Positions 43,142 to 50,086 of a stretch of 64,000 nt of DNA are shown piece by piece; positions within the stretch are counted from its first letter, which is position 1; each line of letters starts with the position of its first letter. Origin of the DNA: MH13 sp042140245 (lineage in GTDB: Bacteria > Pseudomonadota > Alphaproteobacteria > Rhizobiales > MH13); NCBI RefSeq assembly GCF_042140245.1, contig NZ_CP159483.1:1798001-1862000 (forward strand), in the 5' to 3' direction. The translations under genes and the position numbers were made by a program. The notes beneath the pieces are model-generated. The model was not told where the DNA came from and ran no database searches. It saw nothing but the letters and a program-made list of their open reading frames with translations.

Positions 43142-43190
43142 TTGACGCGCATCGAATTAGCCCATGAACTTCTCTCACGGAATTGAGAGA
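43142..43190 (-). promoter_or_regulatory. Upstream region of cycA: weak FNR-like site and inverted repeat
   Basis: TTGAC-GCGC-ATCGA (43142-43155) has two mismatches to the FNR consensus. TCTCTCA (43171-43177) and TGAGAGA (43184-43190) form a perfect 7-bp inverted repeat about 120 bp before the cycA start. Both are candidates only. Confidence 0.35.
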
Positions 43191-43287
43191 TGGTTTCCAT
43201 AAGCTTTTGTCTGCACATTGGGTTTACGCATGGTGTGGTGTTTGGTTTACGGCGAACAAAAAATAAAATGCTTCGACGTTTACCTGG

Positions 43288-43312
43288 GTTGGCGACGGGA
43301 AAAGCCGCCAAC
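43288..43312 (-). terminator. Possible terminator after hemA
   Basis: GTTGGCG (43288-43294) and CGCCAAC (43306-43312) form a 7-bp stem with an 11-base loop, 15 bp beyond the hemA stop. The T-rich run on the minus strand begins about 18 bases later, so termination would be weak. Confidence 0.4.
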
Positions 43313-43326
43313 CGACATGCATCGCC

Positions 43327-44682
43327 TTACGCGACGGCTCGTGAGAGAGCGCATTGTGACCAAAGGTCGTTCAGTGCGCCAACCAGATGGGCGATGTCAT
43401 CGTCGCTGTGCAAGGGACCTGGGGTGATGCGCAGTCGTTCAGTGCCCTTAGGCACTGTTGGATAGTTGATCGGCTGAATGTAGATGCCATACTGATCAAG
43501 AAGTACGTCACTGATAAATTTGCATTTTTTAGCATCTCCCACCATCACGGGAATGATGTGGCTAGGGTTGGGAAGATGGGGAATGCCTTTCGCATCAAGG
43601 GCTGCACGCACTGTGGCAACACGCTCTTTTTGAGCATCGCGCTCAACCGAACTTTCTTTCAAATGCTGAATGGAGGCCGTTGCACCGGCTGCGATGGTTG
43701 GCGGCAAAGCGGTGGTGAAGATGAAGCCTGACGAGAAGGAGCGTACATAGTCACAGAGCGCTGCTGATGCCGCGATGTAGCCGCCCATCACACCGAAGGC
43801 TTTACCAAGCGTGCCTTCAACCACCGTGATGCGGTCCATCACGCCATCACGCTCGGCAATGCCGGCGCCGCGTGGTCCGTACATGCCAACGGCGTGCACT
43901 TCGTCTAGATAAGTCATTGCCCCATGCTTTTCAGCGACTTCTACGATTTCTTTCATGGGAGCGATGTCGCCATCCATGGAGTAGACCGATTCAAAGGCCA
44001 CGATTTTTGGGCGGCTTGGCTCAATGGCTGCCAGCTTGCGGTCAAGGTCTTCTGGATCATTGTGCTTCCAGATCGCTTTATCAGCGCGCGAGTGACGAAT
44101 GCCTTCGATCATGGATGCATGGTTGAGCGCGTCGGACAGGATCACACAGTCTGGAATGGTCGAACCCAATGTACCGAGCGACGCCCAGTTGGACACGTAA
44201 CCGGATGTGAAGATAAGCGCGGCTTCTTTACCGTGCAGGTCTGCCAGTTCTTGCTCCAAGAGCACGTGGAAATGGTTGGTGCCGGAAATGTTGCGTGTGC
44301 CGCCAGCACCTGCCCCGCAGCGATCAATGGCGCCGTGCATAGCATCGATCACACAGTCTTTTTGGCCCATACCAAGATAGTCATTGGAGCACCAAACGGT
44401 GACGTCATGGATGCCGTCATCGGTGTGGCGTACAGCCTTTGGGAAGGCGCCCATTTTCCGCTCAAGGTGGGCGAACACGCGGTAGTTCCCCTCTTCGCGC
44501 AGGCCATCAAGGGCTCCGGCGAAGTAAGTCTCGTAGTCCATCACTTCATCATTGGCAGCCGCCGGGTGTGTGGACTTAACGCGTGTGGCCAAAGTGGCTG
44601 CTGGACAACCTTTTGACTGCGTGGAGATGCTGAACGGAACAGCGCCATTCTCGTTCTTGGTGGGTGTGGTGGTGTCCGTCAT
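43327..44682 (-). CDS. hemA: 5-aminolevulinate synthase from the internal start
   Basis: The HemA part of the fusion has its own possible start: ATG at 44682, nine bases after GGGGA (44692-44696, coding strand). That gives 451 residues against about 405 for typical HemA, with a roughly 45-residue leader (TDTTTPTKNENGAVPFS) before the conserved DYETYFAGALDGLREEG. Free HemA could therefore be made alongside the fusion. PLP-dependent rate-limiting step of tetrapyrrole synthesis; the organism probably needs a soluble form, unless another hemA exists elsewhere. Confidence 0.8.
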   Translation of the reverse strand: MTDTTTPTKNENGAVPFSISTQSKGCPAATLATRVKSTHPAAANDEVMDYETYFAGALDGLREEGNYRVFAHLERKMGAFPKAVRHTDDGIHDVTVWCSNDYLGMGQKDCVIDAMHGAIDRCGAGAGGTRNISGTNHFHVLLEQELADLHGKEAALIFTSGYVSNWASLGTLGSTIPDCVILSDALNHASMIEGIRHSRADKAIWKHNDPEDLDRKLAAIEPSRPKIVAFESVYSMDGDIAPMKEIVEVAEKHGAMTYLDEVHAVGMYGPRGAGIAERDGVMDRITVVEGTLGKAFGVMGGYIAASAALCDYVRSFSSGFIFTTALPPTIAAGATASIQHLKESSVERDAQKERVATVRAALDAKGIPHLPNPSHIIPVMVGDAKKCKFISDVLLDQYGIYIQPINYPTVPKGTERLRITPGPLHSDDDIAHLVGALNDLWSQCALSRAVA

Positions 44683-45558
44683 GATCGATAATCCCCGATT
44701 GGAAGGCACGCTAGACAGCGCGTCAGTCTCACGCCGTGGTTTGGCATGGTGTGTGATGGTGGTGGTTGGAAGGGGCGCCTCTTTGGGCGCTTCAGAAGGT
44801 GGTGGCATTGGGTTTTTCAGATACCAGCGCCAGAGTTCCTCATCGCGCCAGGGCAGGACCAGAAACCAATGCTCAATCACGCCCAAGGCGGCGAGTGTTG
44901 TGAGCAGAACAAAGGTTGTTTGAGTTGGCGGGACCGCGCCCCATGCTTGTTGGGCAAGCCATACGGTGAGAACAGTTCCGGCGGTCACCGAGATAGGAAA
45001 AAGCAGGTTGAGTGCCCGATTGCGAAAATAGCTTTTCAGATGTTCCAGGTGGCTTGGCAGAAACTCTTCGGTGATGTTGGGCACACCGAGAAAAATGTTG
45101 AACTTGGTGGAAAGCCGCATCGCCCAAAGGATTGTGAATGTCCAAAGGGCCGCTTGATTGTCAGCCCCCCAGAACATCACAGCCAAACCTACAACGGTCA
45201 GCGCGATGGCGACCTCATGATGGATCAGCGTTTGCGTGGCATAGATAAAACGCTGCCATCCTGAGGCGCCTGCTGGGCAATCATCTCGCCGTGGTCCGGT
45301 GATGATGCCGGTCAGAAAACTGACCTCATGCCAACCCCAGAGGGCCAAACCAGCAGTGAAGCCGATAAAGGCACCGCTTACGGTCGCCATGTCGCGGGTG
45401 AACCAAGCTGCGGCGAGGGCCGCCACGCCAAACAGGGTGGCGGCCACAAAGGTTGCACGTGGTGTGACCCGTGGCAGACGATCGGCAAGCAAGATCACGC
45501 CGGTGGAGAACCACCAGAGGAACAATGCAAAACCGATCGGGGCGAGCCAGCCTGTCAC
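43327..45558 (-). CDS. puhE-hemA: PuhE fused in frame to 5-aminolevulinate synthase (PuhE-HemA)
   Basis: 743 residues without an internal stop. Residues 1-about 245 are PuhE (DUF3623), a multi-helix photosynthetic complex assembly protein: LWWFSTGVILLADRLPR, ETQ-type segment YATQTLIHHEVAIALTVVG, STKFNIFLGVPNITEEFLPSH. A Pro/Thr-rich linker follows (about 246-292). Residues 293-743 are HemA, which makes ALA from glycine and succinyl-CoA: VWCSNDYLGMGQ, GGTRNISGTNHFHVLLEQEL, and the PLP lysine in TLGKAFGVMGGY. GTG start at 45558, ten bases after acsF. Because there is no stop, ribosomes starting at puhE must read into HemA, placing the enzyme at the membrane. An indel that removed a stop is the main alternative. 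Confidence 0.85.
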   Translation of the reverse strand: MTGWLAPIGFALFLWWFSTGVILLADRLPRVTPRATFVAATLFGVAALAAAWFTRDMATVSGAFIGFTAGLALWGWHEVSFLTGIITGPRRDDCPAGASGWQRFIYATQTLIHHEVAIALTVVGLAVMFWGADNQAALWTFTILWAMRLSTKFNIFLGVPNITEEFLPSHLEHLKSYFRNRALNLLFPISVTAGTVLTVWLAQQAWGAVPPTQTTFVLLTTLAALGVIEHWFLVLPWRDEELWRWYLKNPMPPPSEAPKEAPLPTTTITHHAKPRRETDALSSVPSNRGLSIMTDTTTPTKNENGAVPFSISTQSKGCPAATLATRVKSTHPAAANDEVMDYETYFAGALDGLREEGNYRVFAHLERKMGAFPKAVRHTDDGIHDVTVWCSNDYLGMGQKDCVIDAMHGAIDRCGAGAGGTRNISGTNHFHVLLEQELADLHGKEAALIFTSGYVSNWASLGTLGSTIPDCVILSDALNHASMIEGIRHSRADKAIWKHNDPEDLDRKLAAIEPSRPKIVAFESVYSMDGDIAPMKEIVEVAEKHGAMTYLDEVHAVGMYGPRGAGIAERDGVMDRITVVEGTLGKAFGVMGGYIAASAALCDYVRSFSSGFIFTTALPPTIAAGATASIQHLKESSVERDAQKERVATVRAALDAKGIPHLPNPSHIIPVMVGDAKKCKFISDVLLDQYGIYIQPINYPTVPKGTERLRITPGPLHSDDDIAHLVGALNDLWSQCALSRAVA

Positions 45559-45568
45559 GGTACGTGGC

Positions 45569-46675
45569 CTACCAGGTGGGTTGAAGCCGGCTGGTTGCCG
45601 GGATCGTGTTGGGTTTGGTCTTCATGAAGTAGAGACCGGCGAAGGTGAGAAACGCGCTCGTGCCAAGGCCAAACTTGCGCAGTTTGCCGCCAAGGCCACC
45701 AGCACGATCAGCCTCGCCCATGGCTTGGTTGATCCGGTTCAGCTTGCGCAAACCCTCCAAGAATTTTGGATTATCCAGATCAAGCAAAACGGGGAAGCAC
45801 TGTTTGGTGATCTCCGTCGTGGTGCGGAACACCTGCATGTCGTACTCTTCGACATCCACACCAAGCGCATCGTGAAACGCCGGGCGGGCTTGGTCGCGCA
45901 CATGCATGGTGCAGAAGACGGCGAGCAGGAAGAAGCGGATCCAAAGCTTGTTGCGACCTTCCAAAAGTGCTGGGTCGGCACGCATCAAAAGCGAAAAGGC
46001 TTCGCCATGGCGGAACTCGTCGTTGCACCACTCTTCAAACCATTTGAAGATCGGGTGGAAGCGCTTGTCTGGATGCTTTTCCAAATGGCGGAAGATGGTG
46101 ATGTAGCGCGCGTAGCCGATCTTCTCCGACAAGTAGGTGGCGTAGAAGATGAATTTTGGCTGGAAGTAGGTGTACTTCTTAGCCTTGGTTAGAAAACCAA
46201 GATTTACGCCAATATCGAACTCTTTCAAAGCGTCATTGATGAAGCCAGCATGGCGGCTTTCATCGCGCGCCATCAACGAGAACAGCTCGCAAATCTCTTT
46301 GTTTTTGCCGCGCTTCTTCATCTCTTTGTAGAGCACGCAACCGGAGAACTCAGCTGTCAGCGAGGAGACCAGAAAGTCGATGAACTCTTTCTTCAGTTGT
46401 GGGTCCAGCGCATCGATGTCGATATGGTCCCAGTCCTCGTTGCGCTTGAAATGGCCTTTGTTGGGGTCATCGCGCATCTCTTGGATCAGCGCATCCCATT
46501 CCTCGCGCACCAGGGTGACATCAACCTTGTCGAGCTTGTCGAAGTCGGTCGTGTAAAAGCGCGGATCAAGCAGGGTGGTCTCCTGCGCCATGCGCGTGGT
46601 TTCGTTGATTGGGGCACGGGCCTTCACCGCTGAGGTGACGGGGGTGCCATCTTTGACGGGAGCATGGACGTTCAT
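45569..46675 (-). CDS. acsF: Aerobic Mg-protoporphyrin IX monomethyl ester cyclase
   Basis: Oxygen-dependent di-iron ring-E cyclase, 368 residues. Metal-ligand motifs: LTAEFSGCVLYKEM, ARDESRHAGF (ExxH) and CNDEFRHGEAF (second ExxH). The C-terminus has a hydrophobic segment (LGTSAFLTFAGLYFM). ATG at 46675 overlaps the stop of the small upstream gene (ATGA). It pairs functionally with BchE, letting pigment be made with or without oxygen. Confidence 0.95.
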   Translation of the reverse strand: MNVHAPVKDGTPVTSAVKARAPINETTRMAQETTLLDPRFYTTDFDKLDKVDVTLVREEWDALIQEMRDDPNKGHFKRNEDWDHIDIDALDPQLKKEFIDFLVSSLTAEFSGCVLYKEMKKRGKNKEICELFSLMARDESRHAGFINDALKEFDIGVNLGFLTKAKKYTYFQPKFIFYATYLSEKIGYARYITIFRHLEKHPDKRFHPIFKWFEEWCNDEFRHGEAFSLLMRADPALLEGRNKLWIRFFLLAVFCTMHVRDQARPAFHDALGVDVEEYDMQVFRTTTEITKQCFPVLLDLDNPKFLEGLRKLNRINQAMGEADRAGGLGGKLRKFGLGTSAFLTFAGLYFMKTKPNTIPATSRLQPTW

Positions 46676-46971
46676 AGCGCTGCCCTTTCTGAGAAGCTGA
46701 ATTCGCACAGTTCCATAAATTCAAAGTCGCCGGTCATGCGGGTCCAGGTGCGCTCCAGCCAGTGGGCACGGCGCACGGTGGCTGTGCGTTGCAAGACCAC
46801 GCGTTCGCCGTAGGGAACCTCGACGGGGCGGCCATGGACAATGACCTCATCACCGGGCTCGATGGCGATATCACCATCCAATTCGACATAGGCGTGCAAG
46901 CTATCGAACGTGTTCTGCACATCCACGGTGCAGCCAACGTCAAAGCTCTCGCGGCTTAACAAGTTCAGCAT
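46672..46971 (-). CDS. Small conserved puh-operon protein of unknown function
   Basis: 99 residues, soluble, acidic: FDVGCTVDVQNTFDSLHAYV, EPGDEVIVHGRPVEVPYGER, then RAHWLERTWTRMTGDFEFME. Similar small genes lie just before acsF in other puh operons, but no function is established. ATG at 46971; its stop overlaps the acsF start, implying coupled expression. The beta-rich pattern suggests a small barrel that could be an AcsF accessory, which is inference only. Confidence 0.7.
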   Translation of the reverse strand: MLNLLSRESFDVGCTVDVQNTFDSLHAYVELDGDIAIEPGDEVIVHGRPVEVPYGERVVLQRTATVRRAHWLERTWTRMTGDFEFMELCEFSFSERAAL

Positions 46972-46995
46972 GTGCGGTCCTCCTTTTTGCCCCGG

Positions 46996-48447
46996 CTAGC
47001 CGGGGAACTCGGCAAGGCCAAAGCCATGCCTGTTGGTGGTGGTGTCCGTGGCTCGTCGCTGGGCACCCACAAGGGGACCCAGAACGATGAGCGTTGCGAA
47101 GAGCAGTCCAATCTCCAGGTGATAGACTGCCCCATAACCAAAGGCGGGATCGGTGATGACCCTGCCAAAAAGCCCCGAGCTTCCCATGGCAGTGAAAAGA
47201 TCGCGCAGTGCGCCGCCAGCAGCCAGACCAAGACCTGCCGCTGTCGCGTTAACGGCGCCCCACGCGCCCAGCGCTATGCCATTGGTGGAGCGACCGTCAG
47301 CCGTTGTCTTTGCCAGTTGCATGGTGGCGGTAAGCAAACACACAGCAAAAAGACCACTACCAAAACCGATCATTGCTGTTGCGCTGCGGAACATGAAGGC
47401 CGATTGGAGTGGCGCTGAGAACACAACCAATGTGAAACCCACCACACCGATAACCGCGCCTAAGCCTGCATAACGGTACGGATCGCAGTTCTTGCCCAGG
47501 CGCTGTGCGGCCAGTGCAAAGCCTGCCAGTGTACCGCCGGCAAACAGAGCGGTGAGCAACGTGGTTGCGCTGACCGACAGGTTGAGCACCTGCCCTCCAT
47601 AGGGCTCCAGCAAGATATCTTGCATGGAAAAGGCTAGCGTGCCCAAACCAACAGCAAGCAGCAAACGACCGGTGCGGTTGGTGCTGGTGAAGGCGCGCCA
47701 CGCCTCATAAAATGTTGGCCGAGCGAGGTCGGGCGCAGTGGCGGCTGGGTTGCGCGCTTCCTGCTTCCAAAGCGCGATGACGTTCAGCACGATGGTAACG
47801 ACTGCCGCCCCTTGAATGACCTGAATAAGACGTGGGTGGCTGAAATCGGCGAGGAGCCACGAGAAACCCAGCGCACCGATCACCATGCCGATGAGCAGCA
47901 TCACGTAAAGCAGGGCTACGACACGTGGACGGCTTTCTTGGGGCGCGAGATCTGTGGCCAGAGCAAGTCCTGCGGTTTGCGTGGTGTGCAGGCCAAGGCC
48001 AATCAGCAGGAAGCCGAGACCAGTGATCATGTGGCCCAGGAAGAACGGCCCACCTCCCTCGCTCATGAGCAAAATGGCCATCGGCATGATGGCCAAGCCG
48101 CCGAACTGAAAGATGGTGCCGAACCAGATGTACGGCACACGCTTCCAGCCAAGGATGGATTTGTGGGTGTCGGATTTGTGCCCGATGAGCGCCCGCAGTG
48201 GTGCAAAGAGCAGGGGCAGAGCCACCATGATGGAGACAAGCCAAGCTGGAACCGACAGTTCAAGGATCATCACGCGGTTCAATGTTCCGGTGATCAGTGT
48301 CACCGCGATACCAACGGAAATCTGGAACAGTGCCAGGCGCAGCAAGCGGGGCAGCGGCAGCTCATCGGTTGCAGCATCAGCAAACGGCAGAAAGCGTGGT
48401 CCAATCTTGGTCCACTGATCTTTGAGCTGGGGCAGCCGTCTGCTCAC
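46996..48447 (-). CDS. lhaA: Light-harvesting complex assembly protein (PucC/LhaA family)
   Basis: 483-residue, twelve-helix MFS-type protein of the bacteriochlorophyll delivery family. It shows LFQISVGIAVTLITGTLNRV, the PucC-like FAPLRALIGHKSDTHKS loop, and a C-terminal pair of helices. LhaA assists LH1 assembly upstream of puhA in Rhodobacter; here it lies between bchM and the small puh-operon gene. GTG start at 48447 overlaps the bchM stop (GTGA). Confidence 0.9.
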   Translation of the reverse strand: MSRRLPQLKDQWTKIGPRFLPFADAATDELPLPRLLRLALFQISVGIAVTLITGTLNRVMILELSVPAWLVSIMVALPLLFAPLRALIGHKSDTHKSILGWKRVPYIWFGTIFQFGGLAIMPMAILLMSEGGGPFFLGHMITGLGFLLIGLGLHTTQTAGLALATDLAPQESRPRVVALLYVMLLIGMVIGALGFSWLLADFSHPRLIQVIQGAAVVTIVLNVIALWKQEARNPAATAPDLARPTFYEAWRAFTSTNRTGRLLLAVGLGTLAFSMQDILLEPYGGQVLNLSVSATTLLTALFAGGTLAGFALAAQRLGKNCDPYRYAGLGAVIGVVGFTLVVFSAPLQSAFMFRSATAMIGFGSGLFAVCLLTATMQLAKTTADGRSTNGIALGAWGAVNATAAGLGLAAGGALRDLFTAMGSSGLFGRVITDPAFGYGAVYHLEIGLLFATLIVLGPLVGAQRRATDTTTNRHGFGLAEFPG

Positions 48448-49145
48448 GTGCGCGGCTCCGTTCGTGTGATCTGGAAGGCCTGGCTGGTATAAAAACCTGA
48501 TGCGATGCGTTTGGTGTTGCCTGCCGCAAAGTCGGGCATGCGCTCATCGACGAGGCGGCGCAGCTTCTTCTCTGAAATCGGCACGATGGCTGGTGAGCGA
48601 TCACCGCGCGGGAAAAGCTTGCCAACCGTGTGCATGGCAGCCAGCAATGGCGTTTTGGGCGCGAAGGTGAAAAGCACCTGACCGTCGGTACGCTCGCCAA
48701 GACGAGCTAGAGCACCGACTTTGTCGCCTGATTCATAATGGATGACAGAGTCCATAGCGACCACATGGTCAAAGCGTCCAAAGCTTTCATCCAGCATGTC
48801 GCCAGCGTGCCAGGTGATCGAGCCTTTCAGGCCTGCAGGCATGCGTTCGCGGGCAACATCCACCAGATTGGGGGAGAGATCGACAGCAACGACCTCGGCG
48901 CCGCGTTTGGCCGCTTCGACAGCCAATGCACCAGTACCGCAACCGGCATCGAGCACACGTTGGCCTGTCATATCGTCGGGGAGCCAAGAAAGCAGCGTGG
49001 CGCGCATTGCATCGCGGCCTGCCCGTACCGTGGCGCGAATGCCAGAGACTGGGGCGTCGGACGTCAGGCGCTCCCAGGTTTTGGCGGCAGTGCGATCAAA
49101 ATAGGCTTCGATTTCGCCACGGCGATCAAGGTATGTGCTGGCCAT
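48444..49145 (-). CDS. bchM: Mg-protoporphyrin IX O-methyltransferase
   Basis: SAM-dependent enzyme methylating Mg-protoporphyrin, 233 residues. SAM site VLDAGCGTGALAVEAAKRG (about 64-82), followed by VDLSPNLVDVARERMP and the family motif VVAMDSVIHYESGD. ATG at 49145 overlaps the bchL TGA by one base (TGATG). Confidence 0.94.
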   Translation of the reverse strand: MASTYLDRRGEIEAYFDRTAAKTWERLTSDAPVSGIRATVRAGRDAMRATLLSWLPDDMTGQRVLDAGCGTGALAVEAAKRGAEVVAVDLSPNLVDVARERMPAGLKGSITWHAGDMLDESFGRFDHVVAMDSVIHYESGDKVGALARLGERTDGQVLFTFAPKTPLLAAMHTVGKLFPRGDRSPAIVPISEKKLRRLVDERMPDFAAGNTKRIASGFYTSQAFQITRTEPRT

Positions 49146-50086
49146 CAGTCAAACCCCAGGAAGTCGAAGATATCGCGGTCCTTCATGGGGGAGGGATCGC
49201 AGATGGTGTCATCCACCAAGAGACTGGCGGCCAGGCGCAGATATTCTTCCTGGACGGCGAGAACAGCTGGCGTTTCGTCCATCTCAAAGAGGGTGCGTTT
49301 TTTCAGTCGGCTTTTGCGGATTTCATCCAAGTCCGGCAGGTGCGCCACGCGCTCAAGGCCAACCACCTCGTTGAAGCGGTCGATCTCATCGGTGGCTTTG
49401 GAACGGTTGGCGATCACGCCGCCGACGCGCACATCATAGTTTTTCGATTTGGCTTTAATGGCTGCCACGATGCGGTTCATCGCGAAGATGCTGTCAAAGT
49501 CGTTGGCAGTGACGATCAGAGCTTTTTCGGCATGTTGAAGAGGAGCCGCAAAGCCTCCACAGACTACATCACCCAACACGTCGAAGATCACCACATCGGT
49601 GTCTTCAAGCAGATGGTGTTCTTTCAAGAGCTTCACGGTCTGGCCGACAACATAGCCGCCGCAGCCGGTACCGGCAGGTGGGCCGCCAGCCTCGACGCAC
49701 ATGACACCATTGTAGCCCTCGAACACAAAGTCTTCGGTGCGCAGCTCTTCAGAGTGGAAGTCCACTTCTTCGAGCACGTCAATGACGGTCGGGCAGAGGC
49801 TCTTGGTCAGCGTGAAGGTGCTGTCGTGCTTGGGGTCGCAGCCGATTTGCAAAACGCGCTTGCCGAGCTTGGAGAAGGCCACCGAGAGGTTGGACGAGGT
49901 GGTCGATTTGCCGATCCCGCCCTTGCCGTAAACAGCAAACACCTTGGCGGTGTCGATGGTCATAGCAGGGTCCATTTTGACCTGGACCGAGCCTTCGCCA
50001 TCCTCGTGGCCGGTTGAAAAGCCTTTGGGTGAGCGATCAAGCAATGTGGTCTTGGTGCCTGTCGGCGGTGGGGTCACGATGTTCAT
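49145..50086 (-). CDS. bchL: Protochlorophyllide reductase iron-sulfur ATP-binding protein
   Basis: NifH-like ATPase donating electrons to BchNB for light-independent ring D reduction. 313 residues; P-loop VYGKGGIGKST (52-62), cluster cysteines in AGTGCGGYVVG and GDVVCGGFAAP. A roughly 40-residue N-terminal extension precedes the conserved core. The ATG at 50086 overlaps the bchH stop (ATGA). Confidence 0.95.
   Translation of the reverse strand: MNIVTPPPTGTKTTLLDRSPKGFSTGHEDGEGSVQVKMDPAMTIDTAKVFAVYGKGGIGKSTTSSNLSVAFSKLGKRVLQIGCDPKHDSTFTLTKSLCPTVIDVLEEVDFHSEELRTEDFVFEGYNGVMCVEAGGPPAGTGCGGYVVGQTVKLLKEHHLLEDTDVVIFDVLGDVVCGGFAAPLQHAEKALIVTANDFDSIFAMNRIVAAIKAKSKNYDVRVGGVIANRSKATDEIDRFNEVVGLERVAHLPDLDEIRKSRLKKRTLFEMDETPAVLAVQEEYLRLAASLLVDDTICDPSPMKDRDIFDFLGFD

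Noticed and set aside
45299..46192. A 297-codon open frame antisense to acsF and puhE
   Set aside because: Shadow of acsF; no plausible start context or domain.
48926..50017. A 363-codon open frame antisense to bchM and bchL
   Set aside because: Lies wholly opposite two unambiguous enzymes and shows no motif.
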